64,000 nucleotides of DNA from Cladopsammia gracilis (GCA_022457155.1 JAJGOT010000414.1:186001-250000); one strand, 5' to 3'; positions 25,401-41,877 are shown, counted from the stretch's first letter. Translations and numbers: made by a program. The notes: a model not told the origin generated them from the sequence alone.

Positions 25401-26537
25401 AGAGGTAGGTTACACAAATCACTTATCAAAAGTGCCTCAAGTTAGACACTTGGTGTTCTATTGTTGAAGGCTGTCCAGTCTTAAGCCAAACCCGCGTTAT
25501 AAAAGGCGGCTGGACTGTCCAACTTATGCAAATGAGCAAAATCTATTGTTCTTGCTCATTTGCGGTATATTCGGCGTGGGGCTTTGCCCTTTTAATGGTC
25601 AAAACTACTGTACACGGACAGGACCCACCGTTCCACAAAAATGATGGTGGTTTCTTTTTGCCCCCCCCCCCCCCTTCCCCCCCCCCCCCCCCCCCCCCCA
25701 GTGCCATTGAGCTCGCGATATGTAATGATCACCTGCCTTACCCATGGGGACGGCGTTGGAGGGAGGGGAGGGTGGGGAGTTGGACTCAGGGGGTGGGGAT
25801 CGGTGAAGCAAAACGTATAAGGGAGGGGAGGGTCCGAAGGTTTCGAATTCACGAGTTGGCTCATAGGAGCCATTGATTATGCTTACCTCGCATACTAGAC
25901 TTGCCACAAGTCGACCTTCGTTTTTTTGGTCGAGTTTTATTCGACAAATTTGCGCGCGGAATTAACTTACTTAGCGAAAATGAGTATTGAAAGGGACTTG
26001 CGGCAAGTCTACTCGTATACTAGTAGTTTATAATGGTAATTGAACTGAGTGGAGTGCAATTTGGTCTGAAATCATACGCGTGATTTGCGCGCTCGTTCGA
26101 CTTGAAATCACAAATATGATTTCAGACCAAAATTGCATGACACGAAGTTCAATTACCACTTTATTACATCCATTTTTAAATCACACAATTTAATTGCCCA
26201 AATACAGGATTTTAGTCAGTACCAATATTGATGTGACTTATAGATTCGTTTTAGAGAAAAAAATAGTGCGATTCGGGAATAAATTGCGCTGCTGAGAGAC
26301 AATCAGATTGCAAGGATCACCAGTGATTTCAAAATGGATGTAATAAACTTTTAAATAGCCGCTTAAACTGTGTAAAAATGACTTGTGCAAACGCCGTTAA
26401 GAGTGAATTTATCTTAATTTATCTTCTCACCTCTAGTTGGCAAGGGCAAAACTCAAGTTATTGCGGGTTGTCGACAAGCGATCAAGAACAACAATGTCAA
26501 CGGCTTGTTCAAGATCATCAGAGCAGGATACTTATAG
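10425..26537 (+). CDS. BBS2: BBS2, Bardet-Biedl syndrome 2 protein (BBSome subunit)
   Basis: Core subunit of the BBSome, the coat complex that moves membrane proteins in and out of cilia; it pairs with BBS7 and BBS9. Eighteen exons: 10425-10541, 12103-12318, 12465-12590, 12715-12777, 13837-13914, 14767-14871, 16588-16674, 17323-17458, 17910-18049, 18936-19252, 20039-20080, 20466-20550, 21123-21254, 22972-23046, 23283-23345, 24480-24592, 25256-25404, 26437-26537. All junctions are GT/AG with consistent phase and sum to 2145 nt (714 aa), close to the 721 aa of human BBS2. Recognisable blocks: start [14 protein letters not shown], propeller with FG-GAP-like CDFSGDG and [24 protein letters not shown], the coiled-coil [13 protein letters not shown] segment (~332-356), the GAE/platform region ([21 protein letters not shown]), and a helical C-terminus ([24 protein letters not shown]). 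No frameshift or premature stop is seen. Several introns are packed with transposons. Confidence 0.97.
10783..11186. mobile_element. Long foldback element in BBS2 intron 1
   Basis: Left arm words TTTTTCGATATCGATTTTTC, CCGTGATTTAGC and GTGACGTCAATAC return inverted at 11040-11186 (GTATTGACGTCA, GCTAAATCACGG, GAAAAATCAATATCGAAAAA). Arms are ~150 bp with a ~90 bp centre and are diverged by several percent. Confidence 0.7.
11838..11859. repeat. Poly(C) tract
   Basis: An uninterrupted run of about 21 C in BBS2 intron 1. It is one of about ten long C/G homopolymers in the window; the exact length is likely unreliable in assembly. Confidence 0.8.
13187..13649. mobile_element. CAGTGC-ended element, copy 2
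   Basis: Ends CAGTGCTCGACCTTAGC and AAGGTTGAGCACTG are inverted and flanked by ATTTT on both sides (5-bp duplication). It is longer than copy 1 (463 vs 154 bp) but keeps the GGGCTAGTA/CTAGCCCAAGG words near both ends. It lies in BBS2 intron 4. Confidence 0.75.
15225..15360. mobile_element. Palindromic MITE, TTGTGGTTCAA family, copy 2
   Basis: The AAACCAGTTTGATTTTTG and CCTTTGTCTCAG arm pairs with CTGAGACAAA and TTAAACTGGTTTG; the right end is TTTTGAACCACAAC. It is more diverged than the other two copies. Confidence 0.6.
15464..15796. mobile_element. MITE with GGCCCTGTCACAC ends
   Basis: GGCCCTGTCACACTATTGC at the left and GCAATAGTGTGACAGGGCC at the right are perfect inverted ends. The interior repeats CGTATG/CATACG words in both orientations. 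The target duplication is not clear. Confidence 0.8.
16086..16512. mobile_element. GGGGCTAT-ended element, copy 1, right end lost
   Basis: Begins GGGGCTATACACATGATACC. Its interior from ~16240 matches 38695-38985 almost word for word (GCCACTCGCCCCAGACTACA, CATGATACCAGAATGAAATG, TGACCTGTACGGGAACAAAA). The right inverted end present in copy 2 is missing here. It lies in BBS2 intron 6. Confidence 0.65.
16941..17088. mobile_element. Palindromic MITE, GGTTCAA-like family, copy 3
   Basis: Arms 16941-16992 and 17037-17088 are perfectly complementary over 52 bp, from GGTTGAAATGAAATTCAGG inward, around a 44-bp centre. The centre TTTTGTCTTTGATTC...AAACAAAGG recalls the copies at 3392 and 15225. It lies in BBS2 intron 7. 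Confidence 0.8.
20687..20843. mobile_element. Possible TA-flanked MITE
   Basis: TATAGTCAACTCTCTTG and GACAGTTTACTGTA face each other and resemble the ends at 14915 and 15956. The interior contains CAGACAGAC and GTCTGTTTAC. It lies in BBS2 intron 12; weak. Confidence 0.35.
21325..21348. repeat. Poly(C) tract
   Basis: A run of about 19 C, 70 bp after BBS2 exon 13. Confidence 0.7.
21695..22935. repeat. 19-bp minisatellite in BBS2 intron 13
   Basis: About 50 head-to-tail copies of AATAAGCACCCTCCAGTCC with variants (GC for AC, C-run length changes) from ~21966 to ~22925; degenerate AATAAGCRCCCCC units start near 21695. Because 19 is 1 mod 3 and the minus-strand unit has no stop, all three minus frames stay open (265, 274 and 154 codons) and encode a G/L/W/Y-rich artefact. 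The array ends ~40 bp before BBS2 exon 14. Confidence 0.95.
23636..24041. mobile_element. GGGGTACTC repeat family, copy A
   Basis: Starts GGGGTACTCCGTAAATG and ends GGGAGTCCCCCCCTCCCCCC. Internal words are repeated in mirrored order: GTGCCGCTGGGACAC, TATCCTAGACCTATTCC, CCCTATCCCAGACTAAACTG, CACAGCGGCAC. Related copies lie at 30945, 41878 and 46675. It lies in BBS2 intron 15. Confidence 0.6.
24244..24454. mobile_element. TTAA-flanked MITE, copy 2, beside BBS2 exon 16
   Basis: TTAA (24244-24247) then CCCTTTAAGCGCC; right end CACTCTTGGGGCTTAAAGGG then TTAA (24451-24454). It is a short palindrome-ended element of the family at 1632. Its right edge is only 25 bp from BBS2 exon 16. Confidence 0.7.
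25150..25160. repeat. C-rich tract in BBS2 intron 16
   Basis: A run of C inside a pyrimidine-rich stretch (25130-25190). No other feature is seen in this intron. Confidence 0.5.
25660..25700. repeat. Poly(C) tract in BBS2 intron 17
   Basis: C runs broken by a single TT, followed by GGGAGGGG-rich sequence at 25755-25840. The proline- and glycine-rich frames on both strands are by-products. Confidence 0.85.
25897..26010. mobile_element. AGACTTGCCACAAGTC MITE, copy 1
   Basis: Ends AGACTTGCCACAAGTC and GACTTGCGGCAAGTCT; each end is itself palindromic. Shares GTTTTTTTGGTCGAGTTTTA and TAGCGAAAATGAGTATTG with copy 2 at 28994-29141. It lies in BBS2 intron 17. Confidence 0.75.
26034..26156. mobile_element. 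MITE with TAATTGAACT ends, copy 2
   Basis: GGTAATTGAACTGAGTGGAG faces GACACGAAGTTCAATTACC, and the inner TTTGGTCTGAAATCAT faces ATGATTTCAGACCAAA. A cleaner relative of 1031-1176. Confidence 0.75.
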
Positions 26538-28895
26538 AATTTACATTCTTCAACATACAATGTGTTCACAATTGTCAAAATCCATTAGAATTATTTATAA
26601 AGAGAACTGAACTTGTCGCCGATTGTAGGTCCATCCACTGTAAAATGACAGCACTTTTCCTGCAGCTCCGAATAGTCTAGTCGGGTCCTGTAGGTCAAAT
26701 TGAGTATATTGTGTGCAATTCCTTGATATTGATTTTTTTGTCAAACCTGGCCATTTGTGAAGAATTATAGTCTAGATACTACCAGTAATGCTTAGTAGTA
26801 TTTAGGTTCCTCTCTTAGAATCTTAAAAGAATACTAATTGTCTTTCTTCGAGGAGGGTACAACCGTAAACCAAAAGCAAGGTGTGTGTGTGTTTGGCGTG
26901 GGGGATGTGGCAAGTACAGGTCTGACACTTGATAATTTTAACTATTGGCGTTGAAAACTTCTGGAAAGAAGTACTGAACACTAGCTTAATACTCTATCTC
27001 GCATTGCCAAACAATGTTAACGTCTTATGGTACGCACTCCCCTCTCTTTTCCATTTTCATTATACTTGTAAATATCTCACATGTACAGAGATAGCATCGG
27101 TATTTATTAAAAGACTTTCACAGCTCGGGTTTTGAATGTGGTTGCCAAAGGGCCGATTTTCACGGTGCAACGGTCGCTTACCCCCTTCTATACTAATTAT
27201 ATGCTGATCTTTCACAATTCTGTTCTAGGGAATCCTTCGATGTTTTTGGAAGATTTCTTCCACAGACTTTGGTTTCAAGTTAGAACCACGTTAAAGGACT
27301 CGATATTTGTCTCTCTGGTAATGCCAGTACCTTTCGGAAAGGGGTGACAAAAATCAGCGTGCGTTATAAGTCTTATAAGCAAGAGATGGTCAAGTAATAT
27401 GTGTGACGGTTGTGAATTGTTACGCCGGTGTAGATAAGCCTGCGCAGCAAGCGTCAGGGAGAGGGGAACTGGGGAGAGACGGAAAGGACGCCTGCAATAA
27501 AGAACCCCGTCTATTTCTGCGGACACTGGCGGACGCAAAATTCCGATTGGCTAATTCGCGCTGGGCGGTAAACAGTAAATTCCCACGTGAAGTCAGCCAT
27601 GCGTAAAAGCGCGAGCCAGTTTCTGATTGGTGAACGTATTGACAGTTGCCGTAATTTGATTACCAGCAAATCGGTGGGCGCATCCTTCCCTTCTCCCCCT
27701 CTCCTTTTTCTCGCCCCTCCCTCTAAACCGCCCACCCCTTCCCGTTTACGCCTGCCACTCAGGCTAGTGTAGAGTGTAGATCGGGCCAAATATATGTTTC
27801 TGGCCAACAGCAGGGAAAATATTAAACCGTAAAATGTAATTACAGACCGAGGTTTTATTGTTTCAACTGGTAATTGTGACTTCAACCGCATTTACTACTG
27901 TGTTGTAATTTGAAATAAACAATGGCCGACAGTTATAAGTTGTCTCGCCCAAATGAATGTTAAAGTTTTGTTTATTAGAATCTCAAAGTCATTTAATAAT
28001 ATAATGAGGAAAGACTGTTGCGAATACCACATTAATCGCGCTCTTTTTCTTTCATTTCTTTTATGGGGAGAATAAGACGTTTGAGGAACGCCAGTTTTAA
28101 GGCCCTAGTCTTGACAAAATCCTTGAAAATGGAATCAAATATAACATTTTTGCACTAAAATAAGCAAAATTACTACGGAAGACGCTACTTTCCGCTACTA
28201 CGGCTACCGTGACAAAGGGGGCTGGAGCGCTCGAGGAACAGAGAAATGGTAGTTTCTTGGTGTTGCGGATGGTGTGATCACCAAATGACGTAAAACAAAA
28301 GATTCAAAAGACACTGAACAATATCCACAAAAGCTAACCAAAAATGTCTTCCGCAACACCAAGAAACACCCAGAGAAATGCGGAGTTGTTTGCGAAATAG
28401 TATCGACGGCTTAGAAGTTGAAAACCTCTCTAAGATTCTTTTATTTAGCTTTCTGAGAACGGAATGACATTTTTCAAAAGAACATGGACTTTATTCTTCT
28501 TTGTTGGAACCAAGAGGTGATTTCTGAACGAATCTTAAGACTTTTGCAATGCCGTACATTTTCTGCATTTTGAACCACAAAAATAACAATCTATTTTAGT
28601 GTTCAACGTACGCATTAAAACGCCTAACTAAATATCATTTTAACTGAAAGCAAATTCAAGCATAAGTAAGAATCCTTTCCCCGCATATATAAGGCATAAA
28701 AGAGGGTGGCAAAGGGGGCATAAAAGCATGTTCATTCAACTTCGGACTTTCAGCGATAAAATCTTAGAGCTTGCGAATTTCGCTTCGTTATACCGGCACT
28801 TCAATTTCAATCGCCAAAACTGTTCGTATTAAAATTCGTGATAGAATCACGTTTTTGGGCGGCAAGTTTGAGAAAAATTACATTGGAATGACGAA
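26538..28895. other. BBS2 3' flank, no gene seen
   Basis: Holds the BBS2 3' UTR (an ATTAAA at 27106-27111 is one possible poly(A) signal). A repeat at about 27425-27775 has facing ends AAGCCTGCGCAGCAAGCGTC and AGCCTGAGTGGCAGGCGTA (minus strand), with C/T-rich sequence next to the right end. Nothing recognisable lies between 27776 and 28895. Confidence 0.5.
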
Positions 28896-28961
28896 ATAGC
28901 CTGTGACAGCCGCCTCCTCCCGATTTTTTTCTGAGGGGAGGAGGCGGCTGTCACAGGCTAT
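28896..28961. repeat. Perfect 26-bp-arm hairpin
   Basis: Arms 28896-28921 and 28936-28961 (ATAGCCTGTGACAGCCGCCT inward) are exactly complementary around a 14-nt loop. Probably a minimal foldback element. Confidence 0.8.
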
Positions 28962-28993
28962 GACTGAAAAGGATATATAGACCCCCCGGATAA

Positions 28994-29141
28994 AGACTTG
29001 CCACAAGTCCACCTTTGTTTTTTTGGTCGAGTTTTATTCGTCAAATTTCAGCGGAATTAAGTTTAGTCGCGAAGGACGTCCCTTCCAACGAAGAACCTAA
29101 CTTAGCGAAAATGAGTATTGGAAGAGACTTGTGGCAAGTCT
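28994..29141. mobile_element. AGACTTGCCACAAGTC MITE, copy 2
   Basis: Same ends and interior as 25897-26010, with ~35 bp extra near GGAATTAAGTTTAGTCGCG. The copies are ~3 kb apart in the same orientation. Confidence 0.75.
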
Positions 29142-29554
29142 AAAGGATATAAGGTCCGTTGAAATACTTTAAACACTGAGAAATCCGTAAGAAAAGGATG
29201 CAGAACCGAAATAAACCCGACGTAGTAGCGACCACGGCCAAACCATCCCGCTCACGTAGTCAAATTTCATACCCTGAACATCGGCGCCAGACGTGAGAAA
29301 TTGATTTCCAGTAGCCGTAGTAGAGCCCTCCGTCGTCATATGGCGGACGATCCACTTCCGTCCGGATAGAAGACATTAGTGCCAGTCTCTCTCGGTTTGA
29401 AACTGGGCAATAAATCTGACGTTGACTTTATTTGCCTTACATCCTTTAACTTACATTAGATTACACAGAATTGACAATAAGGTAGAATACATAAGGCTAG
29501 GAGATCTTAAGCAAGCTCCATTGAGCTTTTTGTAAAGACCCCCTGTAATTATAA

Positions 29555-30114
29555 TGCACCAGTCATTTGAAAGCCCCGCACCCCCCCATGGGGGCATACC
29601 CGGGGACATAGCGGGGGTTTCACCTGTTTTTCACTTACTTTTTGTGCCCCGGTAGGCGGGGATTTCATGTTTTTTCACTGCCCCGCCATATATGGCGGGG
29701 ACAAACAAACCATTGGCGCGCACTGTTAGGGTACACCATAATAACAGGAATAATCTTTAATTTCATACTGATGTTTCAGCGAGTATGTTTTTTATTATAA
29801 TATTTTCATACTGTTTTAGCTATGCAACGGTCAGCCAAGGACGTTGACATTTTTCCCCGTGATTCAAATTTTTAAGGTACTGCATAAGAGCAGTACCTTT
29901 CTGTTCTGAGAATTTTTTGTGTCTTTTGGCAATCTTAAGGAGTGGAGTATATGTTACTTTGGGGATGTTTCACATGTGTATTATTTGGGCGGGGGAGTTC
30001 AGTATAAAAGTTTCCCCTGGTAGGCGGGGCTTTCACTGCCTTTCATAGGCACAAAAAGTGAATGCCCCGGTATGCCCCCATGGGGGGGTGCGGGGCTTTC
30101 AAATGACTGGTGCA
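29555..30114. mobile_element. Foldback element with TGCACCAGTCATTTG ends upstream of BAAT-like gene 1
   Basis: The first ~46 bp (TGCACCAGTCATTTGAAAGC, then a C run, CATGGGGGCATACC) return as an exact inverse at the right end. Inner words TTTTTGTGCC and GGTAGGCGGGG are also mirrored. TAA flanks both ends. Its right end is 224 bp before ATG 30338, so it could contribute promoter sequence. Confidence 0.8.
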
Positions 30115-30382
30115 TAAACTTTTCACATACCTTCTTTTGTACGAACGCATTTTCCTAATGGCTGATTACTACTATATTTTATATGCGTCGCGCTCTTTTC
30201 GTCACGGTTACTCTATTCGTCATTTTACACGTAGGCTACTACGAGTTGAGCTCAACTTTTTAATTTTTTGTTACGTGCAGAGGTTCTTTGACGAGACACT
30301 AGACCGGAAATGAAATGCGAAGAGCGTTGATTTCGTGATGTCTAGCCATGTGACTTATGCGTGGTCAGCCTGGGATAAAAAA

Positions 30383-37102
<6,720 letters not shown>

Positions 37103-37520
37103 GCTTAAACTGTTAGCATAGGTTTTCTGACTTGTGTACACAGTAGTAGTATTTGTTTTGTTTTGTTTATTAATGAAACTTTTGCATAATGCTCTGTGCA
37201 TGAAAGTAATAGTTTTAATGTTTTTAGGCACATTTAGGGGTCAATTACTTTATGAATTTCAACCCAGTTGACAGGCTGTAATTTTGTGGCTATTACTATT
37301 AAGTTCCAGTTCATCCTGGGCTAAAAAAGGACATTGTTTGGAAAAATCCAAACAAGATGGTAACTAACATCAAAATTTTGGAAATCAGCGCATTCTTTTT
37401 TTTTAAAAAAATGAGGAGTGTTATAATAATCATTACACTGCAGACATATGCTAGTCATTATAGCTTTTCAAAATGATTCAATGTAAAATAAAAATCAGTT
37501 TTGGTATTTTTGCAATTTTG

Positions 37521-37681
37521 CTTTAGAACGTCAGGCTGAAATTCTACCCAAGGGTGACCGATCTTTTTATATGGCTGCCCCCAAATTATGGAACATTCCT
37601 TCTCTTTTTATTAGAAATACGTCTTCTGTAAATAGTTTTAACAAGTTTCTTAATTAAAACACATTTGTATTGTTTCATAAT
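37521..37681 (+). mobile_element. LINE reverse-transcriptase C-terminal fragment
   Basis: Plus-frame residues GDRSFYMAAPKLWN, then IRNTSSVNSFNKFL and a stop at 37655-37657. This matches the conserved tail of non-LTR retrotransposon ORF2 (S..VAAPKLWNSLP...S...FK..LK). It lies 420 bp after BAAT-like gene 1; its 3' sequence continues after the element at 37682-38269. Confidence 0.65.
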
Positions 37682-38269
37682 GGCTGCGGTCACATCTGGG
37701 CTACTAGCTATTTCGGTAATGTGACCGCTTCTCTGTTCCCTCTAACTATAGATAGAAAATTTACGCATCGGTGATACAAAACAATACAGACTAACTATAG
37801 TTATACCCAAGCAGGGTTCATGGGTTAGTCTTAAAGTTTACAAACAAACAACCAATCAGAATGTGTCAATTCTTTTCGCACGTGCGAGATGGACGAGATG
37901 AGCATATATAAATATGCCAAATAAAAACCAAGCGTGAAGAGAGGGGGAACCAAAAACAAACAAACAAAAAATTTACATACAACAAGGTAGCAACACGGTT
38001 TGCCGCACGAAAAAAATAAATAAGAAGAAAAACTAGACACACTTTACGTTGGTCAACCATGTTGACATTTCACGGATCAACAATAAGGGCCGTCACGAAC
38101 CGCTTTTAATTCTGACGTCATCCATAGGCTAATTAGAACCAATTGTAGTTAACTGCGTGGTGTGACCGCAAAGTCGATCGAAAGCACTAACTACAGTTAG
38201 GTATGAAGTCACGTAACTTGAGACTAACTTAATTTAAACTTTAGTTACGTCGTAGATGTGACCGCGGCC
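37682..38269. mobile_element. MITE with GGCTGCGGTCACATC ends inside the LINE tail
   Basis: GGCTGCGGTCACATCTG and GTAGATGTGACCGCGGCC are inverted ends flanked by AAT. Inner TAACTATAG/CTAACTACAGTTAG words are repeated in both orientations. Frames inside are not genes. Confidence 0.75.
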
Positions 38270-38485
38270 AATCATTGTTGTTAATTTTAACAAGAACTAA
38301 TGTACTAAAGATGTATTTTAGGATTTTTAAGTAATATGAAGGGTTTGTAAGAAGTTATATAATGCGCAGCTGAAAATGTTATATTGATATCTGCGCAATA
38401 TAAGTTAATTATGTTATTATAAGAGTGGAATTTGTGATCCTCGCAGTGTGCTCTGGCAGTTGAAAAAGTAACCGGAAAAGATTCA

Positions 38486-38556
38486 GGCTTGGACGGGATT
38501 CGAACCCATGACCTTGCGATACCGGTGCAATGCTCTATCCACTGAGCTATCAAGCC
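38486..38556 (-). tRNA. tRNA-like unit (Thr-GGT cloverleaf, probably a tRNA-derived SINE)
   Basis: The 71 nt fold as a cloverleaf: acceptor GGCTTGA/CCAAGCC (one mismatch), D stem GCTC/GAGC, anticodon stem TTGCA/CGCAA, loop CCGGTAT (anticodon GGT), T stem ATGGG/CCCGT with TTCGAAT. The A box TAGCTCAGTGG and B box GGTTCGAATCC are intact. C replaces the invariant T33, and flanking sequence on both sides looks like repeat, so a SINE head or pseudogene is more likely than a working tRNA gene. Confidence 0.5.
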
Positions 38557-38689
38557 ACATGGATAGATGGTCAATGGTGAGTTCGTAATATACCCGATGA
38601 TAGTGAATAGTGAAAACTAAAGAATAAAAACAATGAATATGATTGGTGAAGGGTTTGACGGGTGATAAACTAAACTGACTAGTGATGAT

Positions 38690-38985
38690 GGCTTCCGTTT
38701 CGCGCAACGATACGCATACGCCACTCGCCCCAGACTACATGGTTTGCGGTTTTCATCCAGGAGCGAAGTTCGTTTTCAGTTTACATGATACCAGAATGAA
38801 ATGTCATACCTGAACGAGAATTTCATTCGGATTGAAAACCGGAGTGAACTCATTCCGGAATGACCTGTACGGGAACAAAATTTCGTCTCGGTATCATGTA
38901 AACAGATACAGAGAAATAGATGGAGATGGAATGAACTCGTTCCAGAATTAAAGTTATTCCGGTATCATGTGAATAGCCCCTTATA
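38690..38985. mobile_element. GGGGCTAT-ended element, copy 2, left end lost
   Basis: Matches 16240-16510 closely and keeps the right end GGTATCATGTGAATAGCCCC that copy 1 lacks. It starts abruptly next to the tRNA-like repeat. Confidence 0.7.
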
Positions 38986-38989
38986 TAGG

Positions 38990-39056
38990 CACTCGTGATG
39001 TTTTGAAAGTTCTCAAATTGCACGAGCCGCTGAGAACTTTCAAAACATCACTGGTG
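38990..39056. repeat. Hairpin
   Basis: CACTCGTGATGTTTTGAAAG and TTCTCA face TGAGAACTTTCAAAACATCA with a ~14-nt loop. Confidence 0.6.
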
Positions 39057-39404
39057 CCCATAAATCACGAAATGCACGAGTAGTTCATACAATTTCCTAT
39101 ACTAACATTTCGCTTTTTGGTCGCGACCGGCAAGTTAACTACGTATGAATATGATTGATGAAGTTGTCTTTTTATGTAAACAAAAATATTGACCGAGTGT
39201 TTTCCTTGTTATGCCCTATTTTGTTTTCCCGTTTGTGTTATTCTATTATGAGGGGGGGGGGGGGGGGGGGGGGATATGTTGAGGGGAATATGTTGGAGGG
39301 AATATGACATGGGGAATATGTAATCCTTTGTTTTGCTATTGTTATCAACTATTGTTTTCAGCCCCGCCTCTCCCCTGTTACAATCAAAGCCGCACCCCAG
39401 CTTT

Positions 39405-39660
39405 TCAGTTGTGTATTTTTGCAATTTTGGTTTCCAAATCAGTTTCTCGGGCAATTTTTGGTAAGCAACAACTGTATTTTATTCGGAAAGTGGTCTTACT
39501 AGTTATTCCAGACGGAGAAAAAGTTGTTTTTGTGAACTTTTGTACGGTCTAAATGTACTGTGCAGACGGTCGGGTGATACTGTTTTTGAGAATTGCTAAA
39601 ATTAAAAAATAGCTCGGTCGTCAATCTTAATTCTTGTGCTTCCGACCTTTCACCTTAGTT
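39405..39660 (+). repeat. ~250-bp direct repeat, copy 1
   Basis: Same order of words as 40612-40865: TTTCCAAATCAGTTTCTCGG, GACGGAGAAAAAGTTGTTTT, ACGGTCTAAATGTACTGTGC, GAGAATTGCTAAAATTAAAA. Copies are ~1.2 kb apart and about 85-90 % alike by eye. They could be terminal repeats of a retroelement or a segmental duplication; no polymerase frame lies between. Confidence 0.7.
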
Positions 39661-39739
39661 AATACTGCGCCTTTCAATAACAGGCGGAATTTGAAATTCA
39701 AATCTCCACCAACAGTTGCGTTATTCCCTGCCGTCAATC

Positions 39740-40040
39740 ATAATTAATAGCGGAGCTCTGCGGGCCGATCGAAGGCCCGCGCGGAGCACCATACTCATAG
39801 AACCAGAGAACCATAGAACCCATGCCCGTCATTTTTCATGGTCATGGCTAGCGGAATGTTTCGCGGGCGCGTTGTGTGCCCGCCGCCGCCGCAGCCGTCG
39901 CTTAGGGTTAACTCGCGGGCGCGTAGACCGTCGCAAAACATGCGCGTATGACGCCACACAACAACCGGGATCTTTGCAATTTCAAGTCACCTGGGAAAAC
40001 AATGCTGTATTTAGCGGACAAAACCGTTTAAATTAAAGTC
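39740..40040 (+). repeat. GCGGAGCTCTGCGGGCC repeat
   Basis: GC-rich stretch with facing words GAGCTCTGCGGGCC and GGCCCGCGCGGAGCACC, then AGCGGAATGTTTCGCGGGC. The open frame through it (106 codons) has the composition of a dispersed repeat, not a protein. Confidence 0.5.
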
Positions 40041-40611
40041 GTTATTCTCCTGAATTTTTTCGCTGTTTGCTACTCAAGACAGGGATACTAATTAAGGGAT
40101 ACTCTGAAGCCGCTATAGTGGAAATAGAAGAGCTTTCAGAGATAGAATCTTGCTTCGAGGATGGGAGCAATGCGGGAAGATGTTTGTCACTTCGGGTTTC
40201 AGAACTGAAGAAGGGGAGATTTCAGTAAACAATTTCCAAGCAGTGGAGAGACTTAAAGGTAAAACAAAATACATTTTTCGACGGGAATTTATGTTGATAT
40301 CAATCTGTGATTGACTTTTTTGTGTTCTCGCTAGTTTTCGGGAGAATTGTTTATAACACGCGCTCAATTAAATTCAGTTGTTTTGATTTCTTTCATCGGA
40401 GACATCTCGGCCTCGAGCTCTAAATGGTTCGCGTTTTGCTTTTAAACATAAACTTATGGAGATTTGAATAAAATTTTTCGAAAGAGGATTGTGTTGTCCA
40501 TTTTTATGTGTTTGTTCATTCATTACATAGGTTGAAAAGCGATTTTAAGTAAACAAAACAAGACTTGGATTTTATAGTTGTAAACTTAACTCGCGCGGTC
40601 TTATGCAAATA

Positions 40612-40865
40612 TGTTTGTGTATTTTTTGCAATTTTGATTTCCAAATCAGTTTCTCGGACAATTTTTATAAGCAGCAAGTGTTTTTTATTTGGAAATTAGT
40701 CGTACTAACTATTCTAGACGGAGAAAAAGTTGTTTTTGTGAAATTTTGTACGGTCTAAATGTACTGTGCAAACGGTCGCGTAAGTCTGCTTTTGAGAATT
40801 GCTAAAATTAAAAGATAGCCCGGTCGTCAATTTTATTCTTGTGCTTCCGACTTTTCACCTCAGTG
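40612..40865 (+). repeat. ~250-bp direct repeat, copy 2
   Basis: Partner of 39405-39660. Further on, GCAACTGTTGGTGGAAATTTG (41080-41100) is the inverse of CAAATCTCCACCAACAGTTGC (39699-39719), so the pair sits in a larger rearranged unit. Confidence 0.7.
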
Positions 40866-41754
40866 AAGTTTATCATCGGCTTTCTGTTCAAAGAGCAACA
40901 CTGTTAGGCTCAGGCTATCTATATATATTATGAAAGCCAACGGACCATGTAAAAAAGAAACAAACAAAATGGATCGAAATCTACCAATCATAATGTACGG
41001 ACGTGACCTTTTGACCTCATTGAAGTGAAGATCTGTTTCCCGAGAGGTAAGCTAAGATGATTGACGACAGGGTAAAACGCAACTGTTGGTGGAAATTTGA
41101 ATTACATGCAGTAAAAGCTTGTTAGAGAGCGACGCTGTTAGGCTCTAGCCTGCGAGCAGGCTCTACTATTTGGGTTTCGCGCGCGAGTTTCAAGCCGGAG
41201 GGAGGGATGAGGCGGAATGGGTTGCATACATCATTAGCTGATCGTTTACAGCAAAACGAAACAAACTGTTGAAAATTACTAGCATTTCTAAGTCGTGAAA
41301 AAGATCGCGCTCAAAAATAATAAAAAGAAATAGCCCTCGCTTCTCACTTTATGTCTCGTGTTGTCTAAAATTGGTTCCTCTGAGGGGTAAAAATATATTT
41401 GAGCTACGTCTATCAAACATACACAAGATTCTGGTACGTTGTAGGGTATTTTTCGAACATTTCCGACGAGCACCCGCGTCATTTTTTCATGGAAATCCCG
41501 ATCGCTGCGATTATATGGAAACCAGGTTTGACCGTGCACAACACAATAGATGTTGATCTTTTGTTCGAGCAACTGACCAATAGAAATGGTGCTATTAAGT
41601 TATTCAGTCATAGCTTGTGATCAAAAAACAAAAGATGTGCAGGGTCAAGTACGGTTCAACATAAATTGTAGCTCCTTTGTTATCGCCATTGAAGTCTGCA
41701 AGGTTTCATAACCAGTCTCTCGATTAACTATGCATTAATTATAAAAAAAAAAAT

Positions 41755-41820
41755 AGTTACGATTTGAACCAGGTCCGTGCTACGCAGTTGTCATATAAGC
41801 GTTAAACCACACCGGAACCG
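41755..41820 (-). repeat. tRNA-like remnant
   Basis: On the minus strand, TCCGGTGTGGTTTAACGC (A-box-like) precedes CCTGGTTCAAATCG (B-box-like GGTTCAAATC) at tRNA spacing. Stems are not all complementary; a SINE or tRNA relic. Confidence 0.35.
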
Positions 41821-41877
41821 GAAACAAGCGAACGACTTGGAGAAAATCTGCGTTGAAGCAAAGTCAAGATGGTCGCC

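Noticed and set aside
25526..25907. Proline- and glycine-rich frames near 25.6-25.9 kb
   Set aside because: Caused by poly(C) and GGGAGG tracts in BBS2 intron 17.
38305..38707. Overlapping minus frames translating the tRNA-like unit
   Set aside because: These are the usual translations of a tRNA-derived repeat; no coding support.
39716..40036. 106-codon Arg-rich frame
   Set aside because: Lies in a GC-rich dispersed repeat with facing palindromic words; composition is not protein-like.
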